Assembly (NCBI GenBank): GCA_965228125.1
Contig: OZ245791.1
Coordinates: forward strand, 868,001-932,000
Reading direction: 5' to 3'
Length of the DNA stretch: 64,000 nt
From: GWF2-38-69 sp965228125
Lineage (GTDB): Bacteria > Verrucomicrobiota > Lentisphaeria > Victivallales > GWF2-38-69
Position 1 is the stretch's first letter; the number at the start of each line of letters is the position of its first letter. The notes under the pieces are model-generated. The model had not been told where the DNA came from, searched no databases, and saw only the letters and a program-made list of their open reading frames with translations. The position numbers and the translations under genes were made by a program. This document shows positions 26,464-33,851 of the stretch, in pieces.

Positions 26464-27653
26464 ATAAATATTGCGGGTATTGCTGCCGAAAAGGCAAGAA
26501 CTACAAAAACTCCTACTGCCACAATTACAATTGCTAAATCCCACCAACGATAACCAGTATTCATCTTAGATACAGGATCTTCTCCGCCGACAGCGGCAAA
26601 AACATGCTTTTCGTCGAGATTATATCGACTGCATTCTTTCCTGACAGAAGCCTTCCAATGCGAATGTTCTTCTTCTGAAGCTTCTGCACTGCTAATAAGC
26701 GTAGCTCCAAAAATCATTATCAGGCATCCGACAATAGTCGCAACAATCGTTACTACTCCATGGCCTGCAAAATTATGATACACTAATGCCGCCCATGCCA
26801 GGCCCCAAAGTTGGTTTGTATTGGACAAAGGTATACCTCGCCCTATGCCGATATATTTGCAGGCGAACTGTTGAAAAATATCCCCTATTACCCAACAAAA
26901 ACCCCCAAAGAAGAACCAGAACAGCACCGGTTTAGCAGCAATCAATTGCATTTTAAGAGGAGCAAAACCCCCAAGAAAAATAACTGAAAGGACAAACACC
27001 GTAAAGAGTTCGCCAAATGTAAACGCTGTCACAAACGACAAAGGGTTCATGCCGCTGATATACGCTTTTCTATACGGAACATATTGAGTTCCCCAAAGCA
27101 AACCTGCGCCCAAAGCAGCTAAGATTCCTCTTATAGCTATATCTTTCGACCCGGCAGTTTGAGAAGAAATAACTCCCAATATTGTCGTAGCCACCACGAC
27201 AGCTAATATACCGCCGAACACCTTATACCACTGTTTGCGTTCAGCTCCTTTAAGTTCATTAAAGAGTAAACATCCCCATAAAAGGCCAATGACACAATTT
27301 GAATTCCAAATAGGGAAAGCTACTGCCAGGCCTATGTCCTTGATTGCAAAAACTGTTAAAGTATTCGCTACAGCCCATAGCGCACCAGCCAAAAGAGCCC
27401 AGACAATCAGATGAGGCAAACTCTTAAGGTCTACCCACACATATTTAGTACCTTTTAAAAGCGTAGGAACCGTCCACCTTGCAACAAATACCCCCAACAC
27501 CATTGCTACGGAAATAACATATGGCGATATCTGCAAGTTAACGAGTTGTACCGGCGCTTCAGCCGAACCCAGCCATGCACCTGCTGCTATTCCTGAAAGC
27601 ACGCCGATAATATGCAGCATTCTTGCAGGTGTTTTTTCTGCTTTTGTCGTCAT
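26445..27653 (-). CDS. GRP/RhaT-type sugar transporter, C-terminally truncated by IS
   Basis: 402 codons survive of an original 427-residue drug/metabolite-superfamily sugar transporter. About ten hydrophobic helices are visible. The segment ALWAVANTLTVFAIKDIGLAVAFPIWNSNCVIGLLWG and the later GDIFQQFACKYIGIGRGIPLSNTNQLWGLAW are typical of glucose/ribose and rhamnose transporters. Normal residues end at Ile397; the IS terminal repeat then supplies PTSAV and a stop, replacing the last 30 residues including the final helix. It was the last gene of the inositol operon, three bases after a 40-codon membrane-protein gene, so it probably imports inositol or a related polyol. Whether the truncated protein still works is open. 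Confidence 0.82.
   Translation of the reverse strand: MTTKAEKTPARMLHIIGVLSGIAAGAWLGSAEAPVQLVNLQISPYVISVAMVLGVFVARWTVPTLLKGTKYVWVDLKSLPHLIVWALLAGALWAVANTLTVFAIKDIGLAVAFPIWNSNCVIGLLWGCLLFNELKGAERKQWYKVFGGILAVVVATTILGVISSQTAGSKDIAIRGILAALGAGLLWGTQYVPYRKAYISGMNPLSFVTAFTFGELFTVFVLSVIFLGGFAPLKMQLIAAKPVLFWFFFGGFCWVIGDIFQQFACKYIGIGRGIPLSNTNQLWGLAWAALVYHNFAGHGVVTIVATIVGCLIMIFGATLISSAEASEEEHSHWKASVRKECSRYNLDEKHVFAAVGGEDPVSKMNTGYRWWDLAIVIVAVGVFVVLAFSAAIPAIFIPTSAV
26464..26886 (+). repeat. 423-bp target-site duplication, right copy
   Basis: Perfect copy of 24118-24540, here still part of the long 5' portion of the transporter gene. Confidence 0.95.
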
Positions 27654-27656
27654 TTT

Positions 27657-27779
27657 TCAACCCTCATTGCTAACGTAAATAAGTATAAAAATCCCGATTA
27701 TCAATACAGCTACAGGAATCCAGAACTGGATATCCGTAAGTATTGCCCCCAGCATATTTCTTTTGCTTTTTTGTTCCAT
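27657..27779 (-). CDS. 40-residue single-pass membrane protein, possible transporter accessory subunit
   Basis: Found by reading the gap between the transketolase and transporter genes. ATG at 27779, TGA at 27657-27659, giving 40 residues that start MEQKSKRNML and contain one hydrophobic helix (FWIPVAVLIIGIFILIYV). A strong GGGGGAGAGAAG ribosome site lies just upstream, and the stop is three bases before the transporter ATG, whose own ribosome site (GAGGG) lies in the end of this gene. Tight coupling suggests a small subunit or chaperone of the transporter, as some other sodium/sugar symporters have. I know no named family for it. Confidence 0.75.
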   Translation of the reverse strand: MEQKSKRNMLGAILTDIQFWIPVAVLIIGIFILIYVSNEG

Positions 27780-27819
27780 ACGCTTCTCTCCCCCTCTTAT
27801 TTTTATTTATAACTATACT

Positions 27820-28788
27820 TCAGGATTTTCTTGCAATGGCTTTTTTCACCGCACAAACTATATCTTCAACCGTAAGGCCATAGATATTTTTCAGGTAATC
27901 CATTTTGCCTACCTGCCCGAATTGATCCATTACTCCTACTTTTTCCATAGGTACGGGCTTTGTTTCGACTATTACTTCCGCCACAGCCGAAGCCAGGCCA
28001 TTAATGACATTGTGATTTTCGACAGTGACAATCACGCCTGTCTCCTCAGCAGCTTCAACTATCGCCTTTTTGTCTATGGGTTTTAATGTAAACATGTCCA
28101 GGACTCTTACATTGATACCTTCTTTCTTAAGCTGTTCCGCAGCCATTAATGATTCAGCAACCATTATGCCGTTAGCTATGATAGTGGCATCTTTTCCTTC
28201 ACGAAGTTTGACGGCCTTGCCTATTTCGAAACAGCCTGATTCGTACACCTTAACAGCAGCCTTTCTGGACAGCCTTATATAATGAACGCCATAGGAATCG
28301 GCTACCTGTTCCAATACGCTTTTGAGCATAGTTGAATCGGAAGGTTCAATAACAGTCACGGTGGGAATCCCGCGCATTATTCCCAGGTCTTCGAAAGGCA
28401 TATGTGTTCCGCCATTGTATTCAGCTGTAACCCCGGGATCTGACCCAATAATTTTTACATTAAGTTTCGCATAAGCGCAGGAGAGAAAAACCTGATCCAT
28501 ACATCTTCTGCTGGCAAAAGGGCCGAAAGTGTGCGCAAAAGGAATCTTGCCTACAACGGAAAGGCCTGCCGCAACCCCCATCATATTGGCTTCCTGCACT
28601 CCGCAGTTGAAAGTTCTGTCTGGGAATTTTTTCTGAAACGGAACCATTCCGATAGAATTAATCAAATCTGCGTCGAGAGCGACTATTTCAGGTTTTTTCT
28701 GTGCAAGTTCTATTAATGTATTGCAATAAACCTTGCGCATTTCAACTTCTTCCATGCGGTGGTCCGCCGTTAATTTAATTTCAGTCAT
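27820..28788 (-). CDS. Transketolase, C-terminal (pyrimidine/transketolase_C) subunit
   Basis: A 322-residue subunit from the ATG at 28788 (an ATG at 28803 is possible; GAGGG favours the shorter start). It has the pyrimidine-binding domain (ADLINSIGM, FPDRTFNCGVQEANMMGVAAGLS, with the catalytic Glu in VQEAN) and the transketolase C-terminal domain (MVAESLMAAEQLKKEGINVRVLDMFTLKPID). GGTHMPFEDLGIMRGIP carries the substrate-site histidine. Split transketolases of this type include dedicated catabolic enzymes such as SqwGH for sulfosugars and the apulose-phosphate transketolase. It overlaps the N-terminal subunit gene by eight bases. Inferred role here: cleavage of the inositol product DKG. Confidence 0.9.
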   Translation of the reverse strand: MTEIKLTADHRMEEVEMRKVYCNTLIELAQKKPEIVALDADLINSIGMVPFQKKFPDRTFNCGVQEANMMGVAAGLSVVGKIPFAHTFGPFASRRCMDQVFLSCAYAKLNVKIIGSDPGVTAEYNGGTHMPFEDLGIMRGIPTVTVIEPSDSTMLKSVLEQVADSYGVHYIRLSRKAAVKVYESGCFEIGKAVKLREGKDATIIANGIMVAESLMAAEQLKKEGINVRVLDMFTLKPIDKKAIVEAAEETGVIVTVENHNVINGLASAVAEVIVETKPVPMEKVGVMDQFGQVGKMDYLKNIYGLTVEDIVCAVKKAIARKS

Positions 28789-29644
28789 TGAGCAGTCCCT
28801 CATATTTCTTTATTTTTCCCTCAAGAACAACTATATCTTTCTTAGCCTCTTCCATTTCTTTGGGGCCTAATCTCATATGGTGGTTAAGAAATTCATTCTC
28901 AACAAAAGCTATCCCCTGCCCTTTTATAGTATCCAGAACAATCACAGAAGGTTTGCCTTTAGCTGCCTTAGCTGCCTCAATGCTGTTATAAATGTCTTCC
29001 ACATCAGCGCCTTTAGCATTGAAAGCATTCCAGCCAAATGCTTTAAGTTTATCGGCAATGTTAAACGGATTGTTTATATCTTTTGTATAGCCGTCCAACT
29101 GTTTTTTGTTCTCATCGACAAAACAAATTAGATTATCCAGTTTGTTATGAGCAGCAAACATAAATCCTTCCCAGCACTGGCCCTCATTAAGTTCCCCGTC
29201 GCCTACTATCAAATAAGTGTAATTGCTGCGCTTGTCCATTTTATTGCCAAGAGCAATCCCTATAGCGGCTGAAACTCCCTGTCCCAGCGAACCTGTAGTC
29301 ATATCTATTCCAACAGTTTTAGTTCTATCGCAATGACTGGGCAGGTTTGTGCCATTTTTATTTAAGGTCAGAAGGTCTTCTTTCGGGAAGTAGCCTTTTA
29401 ACGCCAAGGAGGCATAGATAGCCGGACCTGCATGTCCTTTTGAGCACACAATATAATCCCTGTCAGGCCATTTTGGGTTTTTCGGATCTATATTCAAGAC
29501 TTTTCCGTAAAGAACAGCTAATGTCTCTATAACTGACAGAGCACCGCCGAGATGGCCGAATCCCAGGTTTGTTACCTCTTTCATGGTTTCCAATCTTATT
29601 TCAGCCGCAAATTTTTCCAGCTGAAGCCGTTGTTTTTTTTCCAT
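28781..29644 (-). CDS. Transketolase, N-terminal thiamine-diphosphate subunit
   Basis: A 287-residue subunit with the thiamine-diphosphate motif GDGELNEGQCWEGFMFAAHNKLDNLICFVDENKKQLDG and the upstream histidines of the active site (FGHLGGALS and CSKGHAGPAIYASLA). SLGQGVSAAIGIALG is also typical. Together with the overlapping downstream gene it makes a complete transketolase that moves a two-carbon ketol group from a ketose to an aldose. The gene lies between pgk and the C-terminal subunit in the inositol operon, not in a pentose-phosphate cluster, which argues for a dedicated catabolic function. Confidence 0.92.
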   Translation of the reverse strand: MEKKQRLQLEKFAAEIRLETMKEVTNLGFGHLGGALSVIETLAVLYGKVLNIDPKNPKWPDRDYIVCSKGHAGPAIYASLALKGYFPKEDLLTLNKNGTNLPSHCDRTKTVGIDMTTGSLGQGVSAAIGIALGNKMDKRSNYTYLIVGDGELNEGQCWEGFMFAAHNKLDNLICFVDENKKQLDGYTKDINNPFNIADKLKAFGWNAFNAKGADVEDIYNSIEAAKAAKGKPSVIVLDTIKGQGIAFVENEFLNHHMRLGPKEMEEAKKDIVVLEGKIKKYEGLLND

Positions 29645-29654
29645 AATGCTAATC

Positions 29655-30911
29655 CTATTTATTTTTTTGCCTTTCGTAAGCTTTTTCCATAGCTTGAATC
29701 AACGGAAGCTTCTCTCCTGTAAGAAATTGAACCATAGCTCCGCCAGCAGTACAAACATAGGAGATAGTTTTCAGGTCAACATATTTCGTAGCTGCCGTAA
29801 CAGTATCTCCTCCTCCTATTACCGAATATCCCTTGGCCTTGGAAATAGCCTGCCATATTCTCTTCGTGCCGTTTTCAAACAAAGGTTTTTCGTACACTCC
29901 GGCCGGGCCATTGACAAATATGGTATTGGCCTGGCCAATAATTGATTCATAGTTTCTGATGGTTTGTTCTCCAATATCCATAAACATTTCTTCAGCAGGC
30001 AAACCCTTTATTTCTATTTCCTTTCTTTGCCCTTCAGATTCGTAAGCAAGGTCCAGCGGTATTTCTATTTTATTTGAAAAATCCCTGAGGAGTTCTTTTG
30101 CCGCAGGAATAAAAACATCCAGAGCCCTGTCTTTTATAAACTTTTCCTTTTTGGCGCCGATGGAAATACCTTTAGCCAAGAGGAAAATTTCTCCGGTAAT
30201 CCCACTCGTTAATATCTTATCGGCCGTGCCATTTTGAAGCACTTGCTTCATCATTCCGAACGCATCAGAAATCTTAGCTCCGCCAAGAACAAATATAGAT
30301 GGTTTCACAGGCGACCGCATAACTTTTGTCAAGGCTTCGACTTCCTTGAACATCAATTCTCCGGCAGCACTAGGTTTGATTTCCTGAAAAGCCACCATGG
30401 AAGGTGCATTCCTATGGGCTGCAGCAAATGCGTCATTGATATAGAAATCTACTATAGGCGCAAGCGATCTTACAAGGAATGTATCAAGCATTTCGTGCGG
30501 CTCGAGTTTGACCGCATTTTCAAAAGTAGATATTTCTTCGCAAAGATACCTCAAATTACCAAGCAGAACCAGTTCCCCAGGATTTAAAGTTTTCACTGCT
30601 TCTTGTGCGGCAGGGCCGCAGACATCATCAATATATCTAACTCTCCTGTCCAAAAGTTTAGAAAGTTTTTCCGCATGTTCAGACAGCGGGATAAGATTCT
30701 GGTAATCCAGAGTATCTCCCTGGTGTGCAATGATCGCTATTTTTGCGTTCTTTGATATTAAATAATTGAGTGTAGGAAGACTTTTTTTAATCCTGTTTTC
30801 ATTGATAATCTTTTTAGTTTTAGCATCAATAGGCGAATTAATATCTAATCTCAAAAGCACAGTTTTATTACTAACATCAAGACCGCTCATTGGCGTAAGC
30901 TTCACTTCCAT
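29655..30911 (-). CDS. pgk: Archaeal-type phosphoglycerate kinase, possibly with altered substrate
   Basis: A 418-residue kinase of the archaeal PGK clade (RLDINSPID, AHQGD, VDFYINDAFAAAHR, VLGGAKISDAFGM, VNGPAGVYE, SVIGGGDTVTAATKYV). PGK normally makes 3-phosphoglycerate and ATP from 1,3-bisphosphoglycerate. Most substrate ligands are kept (D23, N25, R40, H63, R121, R167), but the Arg of the usual HxGRP/HQxRPG motif, which contacts the 3-phosphate, is Asp66 here, and the Glu of LLEN(L/V)R is Gly118. That fits a substrate without the 3-phosphate, or may simply be lineage drift. It follows the GAPDH gene after a terminator-like hairpin. Confidence 0.88.
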   Translation of the reverse strand: MEVKLTPMSGLDVSNKTVLLRLDINSPIDAKTKKIINENRIKKSLPTLNYLISKNAKIAIIAHQGDTLDYQNLIPLSEHAEKLSKLLDRRVRYIDDVCGPAAQEAVKTLNPGELVLLGNLRYLCEEISTFENAVKLEPHEMLDTFLVRSLAPIVDFYINDAFAAAHRNAPSMVAFQEIKPSAAGELMFKEVEALTKVMRSPVKPSIFVLGGAKISDAFGMMKQVLQNGTADKILTSGITGEIFLLAKGISIGAKKEKFIKDRALDVFIPAAKELLRDFSNKIEIPLDLAYESEGQRKEIEIKGLPAEEMFMDIGEQTIRNYESIIGQANTIFVNGPAGVYEKPLFENGTKRIWQAISKAKGYSVIGGGDTVTAATKYVDLKTISYVCTAGGAMVQFLTGEKLPLIQAMEKAYERQKNK

Positions 30912-30939
30912 ATAACAGACTCCTCACAATTAAAAAATG

Positions 30940-30961
30940 AGGCCTGCTCTAACGCAGGCCT
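30940..30961 (-). terminator. Terminator or attenuator between GAPDH and PGK genes
   Basis: Eight-base stem AGGCCTGC (30940-30947) / GCAGGCCT (30954-30961) with a six-base loop. On the minus strand it is followed by CATTTTTTAATTG, so it could end part of the transcripts after the GAPDH gene. The plus-strand side also has TTATTTTTAT. Confidence 0.65.
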
Positions 30962-30971
30962 TATTTTTATA

Positions 30972-32000
30972 CTACTTCCAGCTTGGCAACCCTAAATATT
31001 TATTAGTAGCACCGACAGCTTTTAACCGATCACTTTCCATCCCCATAGCTGCTCTCACGGCATCAATGGTTTCAGGAATGGTTACTGATTCCTGTGGGAT
31101 GTGTATGCCGAACATAATGTCCTTTCCTGATTTCACGATGGTGTCTTCCCATATGCAGATTTCATACAGGTCAGCACGCGGCCTTCCCAAATCCCTTGCA
31201 TACCTGAAGATAGATGCATTGCCAAGGAATCCGTCTTTGATCCTGACGACCCTGATCCTGTCATGAGCATTGAAAGCAGTTAAAACTTCTTCTTTTGAAG
31301 CGTCTTTCTTTGGAGTAGCCAGGACAGTTATGAAGTGTCCATGTGTTACAGGTGTATGGACAAGAATACCAGTGGCATGAACATGAGGCATGATTGTCAT
31401 CAAGTCCAGCGCCTGATGACTGGGAGCCTTATCAACTTGCAAGGCATTTGTCAAACCTCTGTGGTAATCCCCTGGGTCTGCTACTCTTCTTACTATTGTA
31501 ATTGCTATCTTTTCGACTCCAAAAACCCTGTCAAGACAGTCAACCGCCCTGATAAGGCCTGTAGTGTTGCAAGATGTAAGTTTGAGATAATTTTGGTTCA
31601 AACCTTTTTCATAGTTGGCATAACCATGAAAGAATACATCGGCAACTTCATCTTTCTCACCGCCCTGAAACACAGCCTTTACTCCATGTCTCTTGTAAAT
31701 TTCCTTGTTCTTAGCCCCAATTCCACCGGGAGCAGAATCAAGAACTATATCTACTTTTTTTACGACTTCCTCCATCGTTCCTTTCACAGGGATACCTGCT
31801 GAGGAAAGATTTTTGCAAGCCTCTTCATTCACGCCGAAAACATTGTATGGCATCCCGCGCTCCTTCAAAGCTCTCATACTAAGTGTAGGGGCTGCATCAA
31901 TAACTCCCACAAGCTCCATATCTTTCTGGAGGGCCACTCCGTCAGCTACTCTTTGCCCAATAACGCCGTAACCGGCAACCGCAACTTTTATTTTACTCAT
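30972..32000 (-). CDS. Archaeal-type (type II) glyceraldehyde-3-phosphate dehydrogenase
   Basis: A 342-residue enzyme of the archaeal GAPDH family: Rossmann start VAVAGYGVIGQRVADGV, DSAPGGIGAKN, catalytic Cys144 in LTSCNTTGLIR, and RRVADPGDYHRG. Family members oxidise an aldehyde to an acyl phosphate with NAD(P). The segment normally reading PSHHGPDV reads PSHQALDL here (residues 193-200), so the second histidine and the glycine are replaced near the substrate site. It sits between iolG and pgk in the inositol operon. Either it serves lower glycolysis or, as I infer, it acts on D-malate semialdehyde, a carboxylate analogue of glyceraldehyde 3-phosphate. Confidence 0.9.
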   Translation of the reverse strand: MSKIKVAVAGYGVIGQRVADGVALQKDMELVGVIDAAPTLSMRALKERGMPYNVFGVNEEACKNLSSAGIPVKGTMEEVVKKVDIVLDSAPGGIGAKNKEIYKRHGVKAVFQGGEKDEVADVFFHGYANYEKGLNQNYLKLTSCNTTGLIRAVDCLDRVFGVEKIAITIVRRVADPGDYHRGLTNALQVDKAPSHQALDLMTIMPHVHATGILVHTPVTHGHFITVLATPKKDASKEEVLTAFNAHDRIRVVRIKDGFLGNASIFRYARDLGRPRADLYEICIWEDTIVKSGKDIMFGIHIPQESVTIPETIDAVRAAMGMESDRLKAVGATNKYLGLPSWK

Positions 32001-32067
32001 AATTCATTAATCCTTAATTTGTTCTTACTAACTGAAACTCTGAACCTTCTCAGAACAACGCACCTTA

Positions 32068-33066
32068 TTAAAGGCTTACAGGCTTACCTGTCTTTGCTGA
32101 TTCTTTAGCCGCATAAGCTATCTCAACGGACTTTAGGCCGTCAGCGGTGTTTGTCGGAGTAGGTTTATTATTTATAACTGCGTCAACGAAGTCTTTTACT
32201 TCGCTTACATAGGACTGGGTATAGCGGTCCATGAAGAAATTCAGAGGGACTTCGGAAGTAACTCCGTCTTTTGTGCTTACAATAGCTGATGAAGCAGAAT
32301 CATTTTTAATTTCTACTGCGCCTTTAGAACCGAATACTTCTACTCTCTGATCATATCCGTAGGCTGCTTCACGGCAATTATTAATCATTCCAATAGCACC
32401 GTTTGCAAACTTGATGATGATCGCAGCACTGTCATAGTCTCCGGCTTCGCCTATTTTCGGATCAACCATCACTGCGCCTTTCGCATAAACTTCCACAGCT
32501 TCAGAACCGGCAAGAAAACGAGCCATATCAAAATCGTGAATAGTCATGTCCATAAAAATTCCGCCTGAGACCTTTACGTACTCAATCGGAGGAGCTCCAG
32601 GATCTCTGGAAGTCACATTTACAAAACGAACATTCCCTATTTTTCCTGCAGTAATTGCATCTTTAGCAGCCTTGAAATTGTGGTCAAAACGCCTATTGAA
32701 CCCAATCTGGAATTTAACCTTATTGTCTTCTACTGCTTTAATTGCGTCTTTTATCTTACCCAAGTCATGGTCTATCGGTTTTTCGCAGAAAATATGTTTT
32801 TTCGCTGCTGCTGCTTCCTTGATGTATTTTACATGTGTATCAGTCGAAGAACATATCAAAACAGCATCTACTTCCTTGTCATTAAATACTACTGCCGGAT
32901 CAGTTGAAAATATTGGGCCGTTGAGAGAGTCCACCCATTCTTTAGCTCCCTGAAACGGATCGACTATATATTTGATCTTTACTTCCGGAATAAAATTGAT
33001 GATGCTGTTGGCATGAACTTTACCAATTCTGCCTGCGCCTAAAATCCCTACTGTTAGTTTTTTCAT
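32068..33066 (-). CDS. iolG: Inositol 2-dehydrogenase family oxidoreductase (Gfo/Idh/MocA)
   Basis: A 332-residue Gfo/Idh/MocA enzyme. It has a Rossmann motif GILGAGRIGKVHA (residues 7-19), catalytic Lys in CEKPID (EKP at 95-97), and GGIFMDMTIHDFDMARF with D173 and H177. This combination matches IolG, which oxidises myo-inositol to 2-keto-myo-inositol (scyllo-inosose) with NAD. Length and iolE, iolD and iolB in the same operon support the function. A scyllo-inositol preference cannot be excluded. An AAGGAG ribosome site precedes the ATG. Confidence 0.88.
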   Translation of the reverse strand: MKKLTVGILGAGRIGKVHANSIINFIPEVKIKYIVDPFQGAKEWVDSLNGPIFSTDPAVVFNDKEVDAVLICSSTDTHVKYIKEAAAAKKHIFCEKPIDHDLGKIKDAIKAVEDNKVKFQIGFNRRFDHNFKAAKDAITAGKIGNVRFVNVTSRDPGAPPIEYVKVSGGIFMDMTIHDFDMARFLAGSEAVEVYAKGAVMVDPKIGEAGDYDSAAIIIKFANGAIGMINNCREAAYGYDQRVEVFGSKGAVEIKNDSASSAIVSTKDGVTSEVPLNFFMDRYTQSYVSEVKDFVDAVINNKPTPTNTADGLKSVEIAYAAKESAKTGKPVSL

Positions 33067-33078
33067 TTTTCACTCCTT

Positions 33079-33807
33079 TTAAGTTAAATGAACCTTGTTA
33101 TTCTTTCTTTTTAAAAACTTTATTATTTTTTCAACAGACACATTTAATATCTGCTTTTCATCTATTCCTGTTTTTTCAATTAGTTTGAGGACAAGCGATA
33201 CATCGCCGACCTTATACTGACTGTGAGCATCCGATCCCAGCGATATGGCAGCTCCAAATTTCTTTGCAAAGAACAAAATCTCCTCTAACTGTTCATTACT
33301 GTCCGGATTTATCGCTTGAGAACTGTTGTTTGCCTCCAACGCCACATCATATCTGACAGCCGCATTCACAACCTCCTCGGTATTAATCGCATACCCTCTG
33401 TCAGGATGACCAATAATATCTACAAGAGGATTCTTAATTGCCGCTATCATCCTTTCAGTATTTTCTTCAACACTTCCGTTGGGAGTCGTACTGGAATGAA
33501 AACTTGCAATCACTATATCCATATCTTTTAGAATTTTTTCGGGAATATCCAATTCGCCGTTCATAGATATGACATTAGCCTCACATCCCTTTAAAATTCT
33601 GACATTATACAAATAGTCAGGGATATCCCTGTAGGTAGAAAAGAACATAAGCGGCGTACCTCTCTGGTCATGAGCAGGTCCATGTTCAGTAATAGCTATA
33701 AGCTCAAGTTTTTTCTTTGAAGCTTCTTCAGCCATTTCCCGTATCGTGCCGTAGGCATGCCCGCAAGCTACTGTATGCATATGAATATCTGCAACGTATT
33801 TGATCAT
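33079..33807 (-). CDS. PHP-domain phosphatase/hydrolase (YcdX-like)
   Basis: A 242-residue PHP-domain protein with metal-binding motifs DIHMHTVACGHAYGT, AITEHGP, GCEANVIS, ASFHSS, IIGHPDRGY and LGSDAHS. These proteins are trinuclear metal phosphoesterases; YcdX and histidinol phosphatase are relatives. It lies between iolG and the OPA-type transporter. It may dephosphorylate an imported inositol phosphate or another sugar phosphate, but no substrate can be told from sequence. It is 12 bases upstream of iolG, in the same transcription unit. Confidence 0.82.
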   Translation of the reverse strand: MIKYVADIHMHTVACGHAYGTIREMAEEASKKKLELIAITEHGPAHDQRGTPLMFFSTYRDIPDYLYNVRILKGCEANVISMNGELDIPEKILKDMDIVIASFHSSTTPNGSVEENTERMIAAIKNPLVDIIGHPDRGYAINTEEVVNAAVRYDVALEANNSSQAINPDSNEQLEEILFFAKKFGAAISLGSDAHSQYKVGDVSLVLKLIEKTGIDEKQILNVSVEKIIKFLKRKNNKVHLT

Positions 33808-33851
33808 ATTTTTTTGCCCTATTTGCCTAAAATTAACATCTTAAACTATTC

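Noticed and set aside
30972..32000. Gfo/Idh/MocA oxidoreductase instead of GAPDH for this Rossmann protein
   Set aside because: SCNTTGL with a catalytic cysteine and RRVADPGD are specific to archaeal-type GAPDH; no EKP motif is present.
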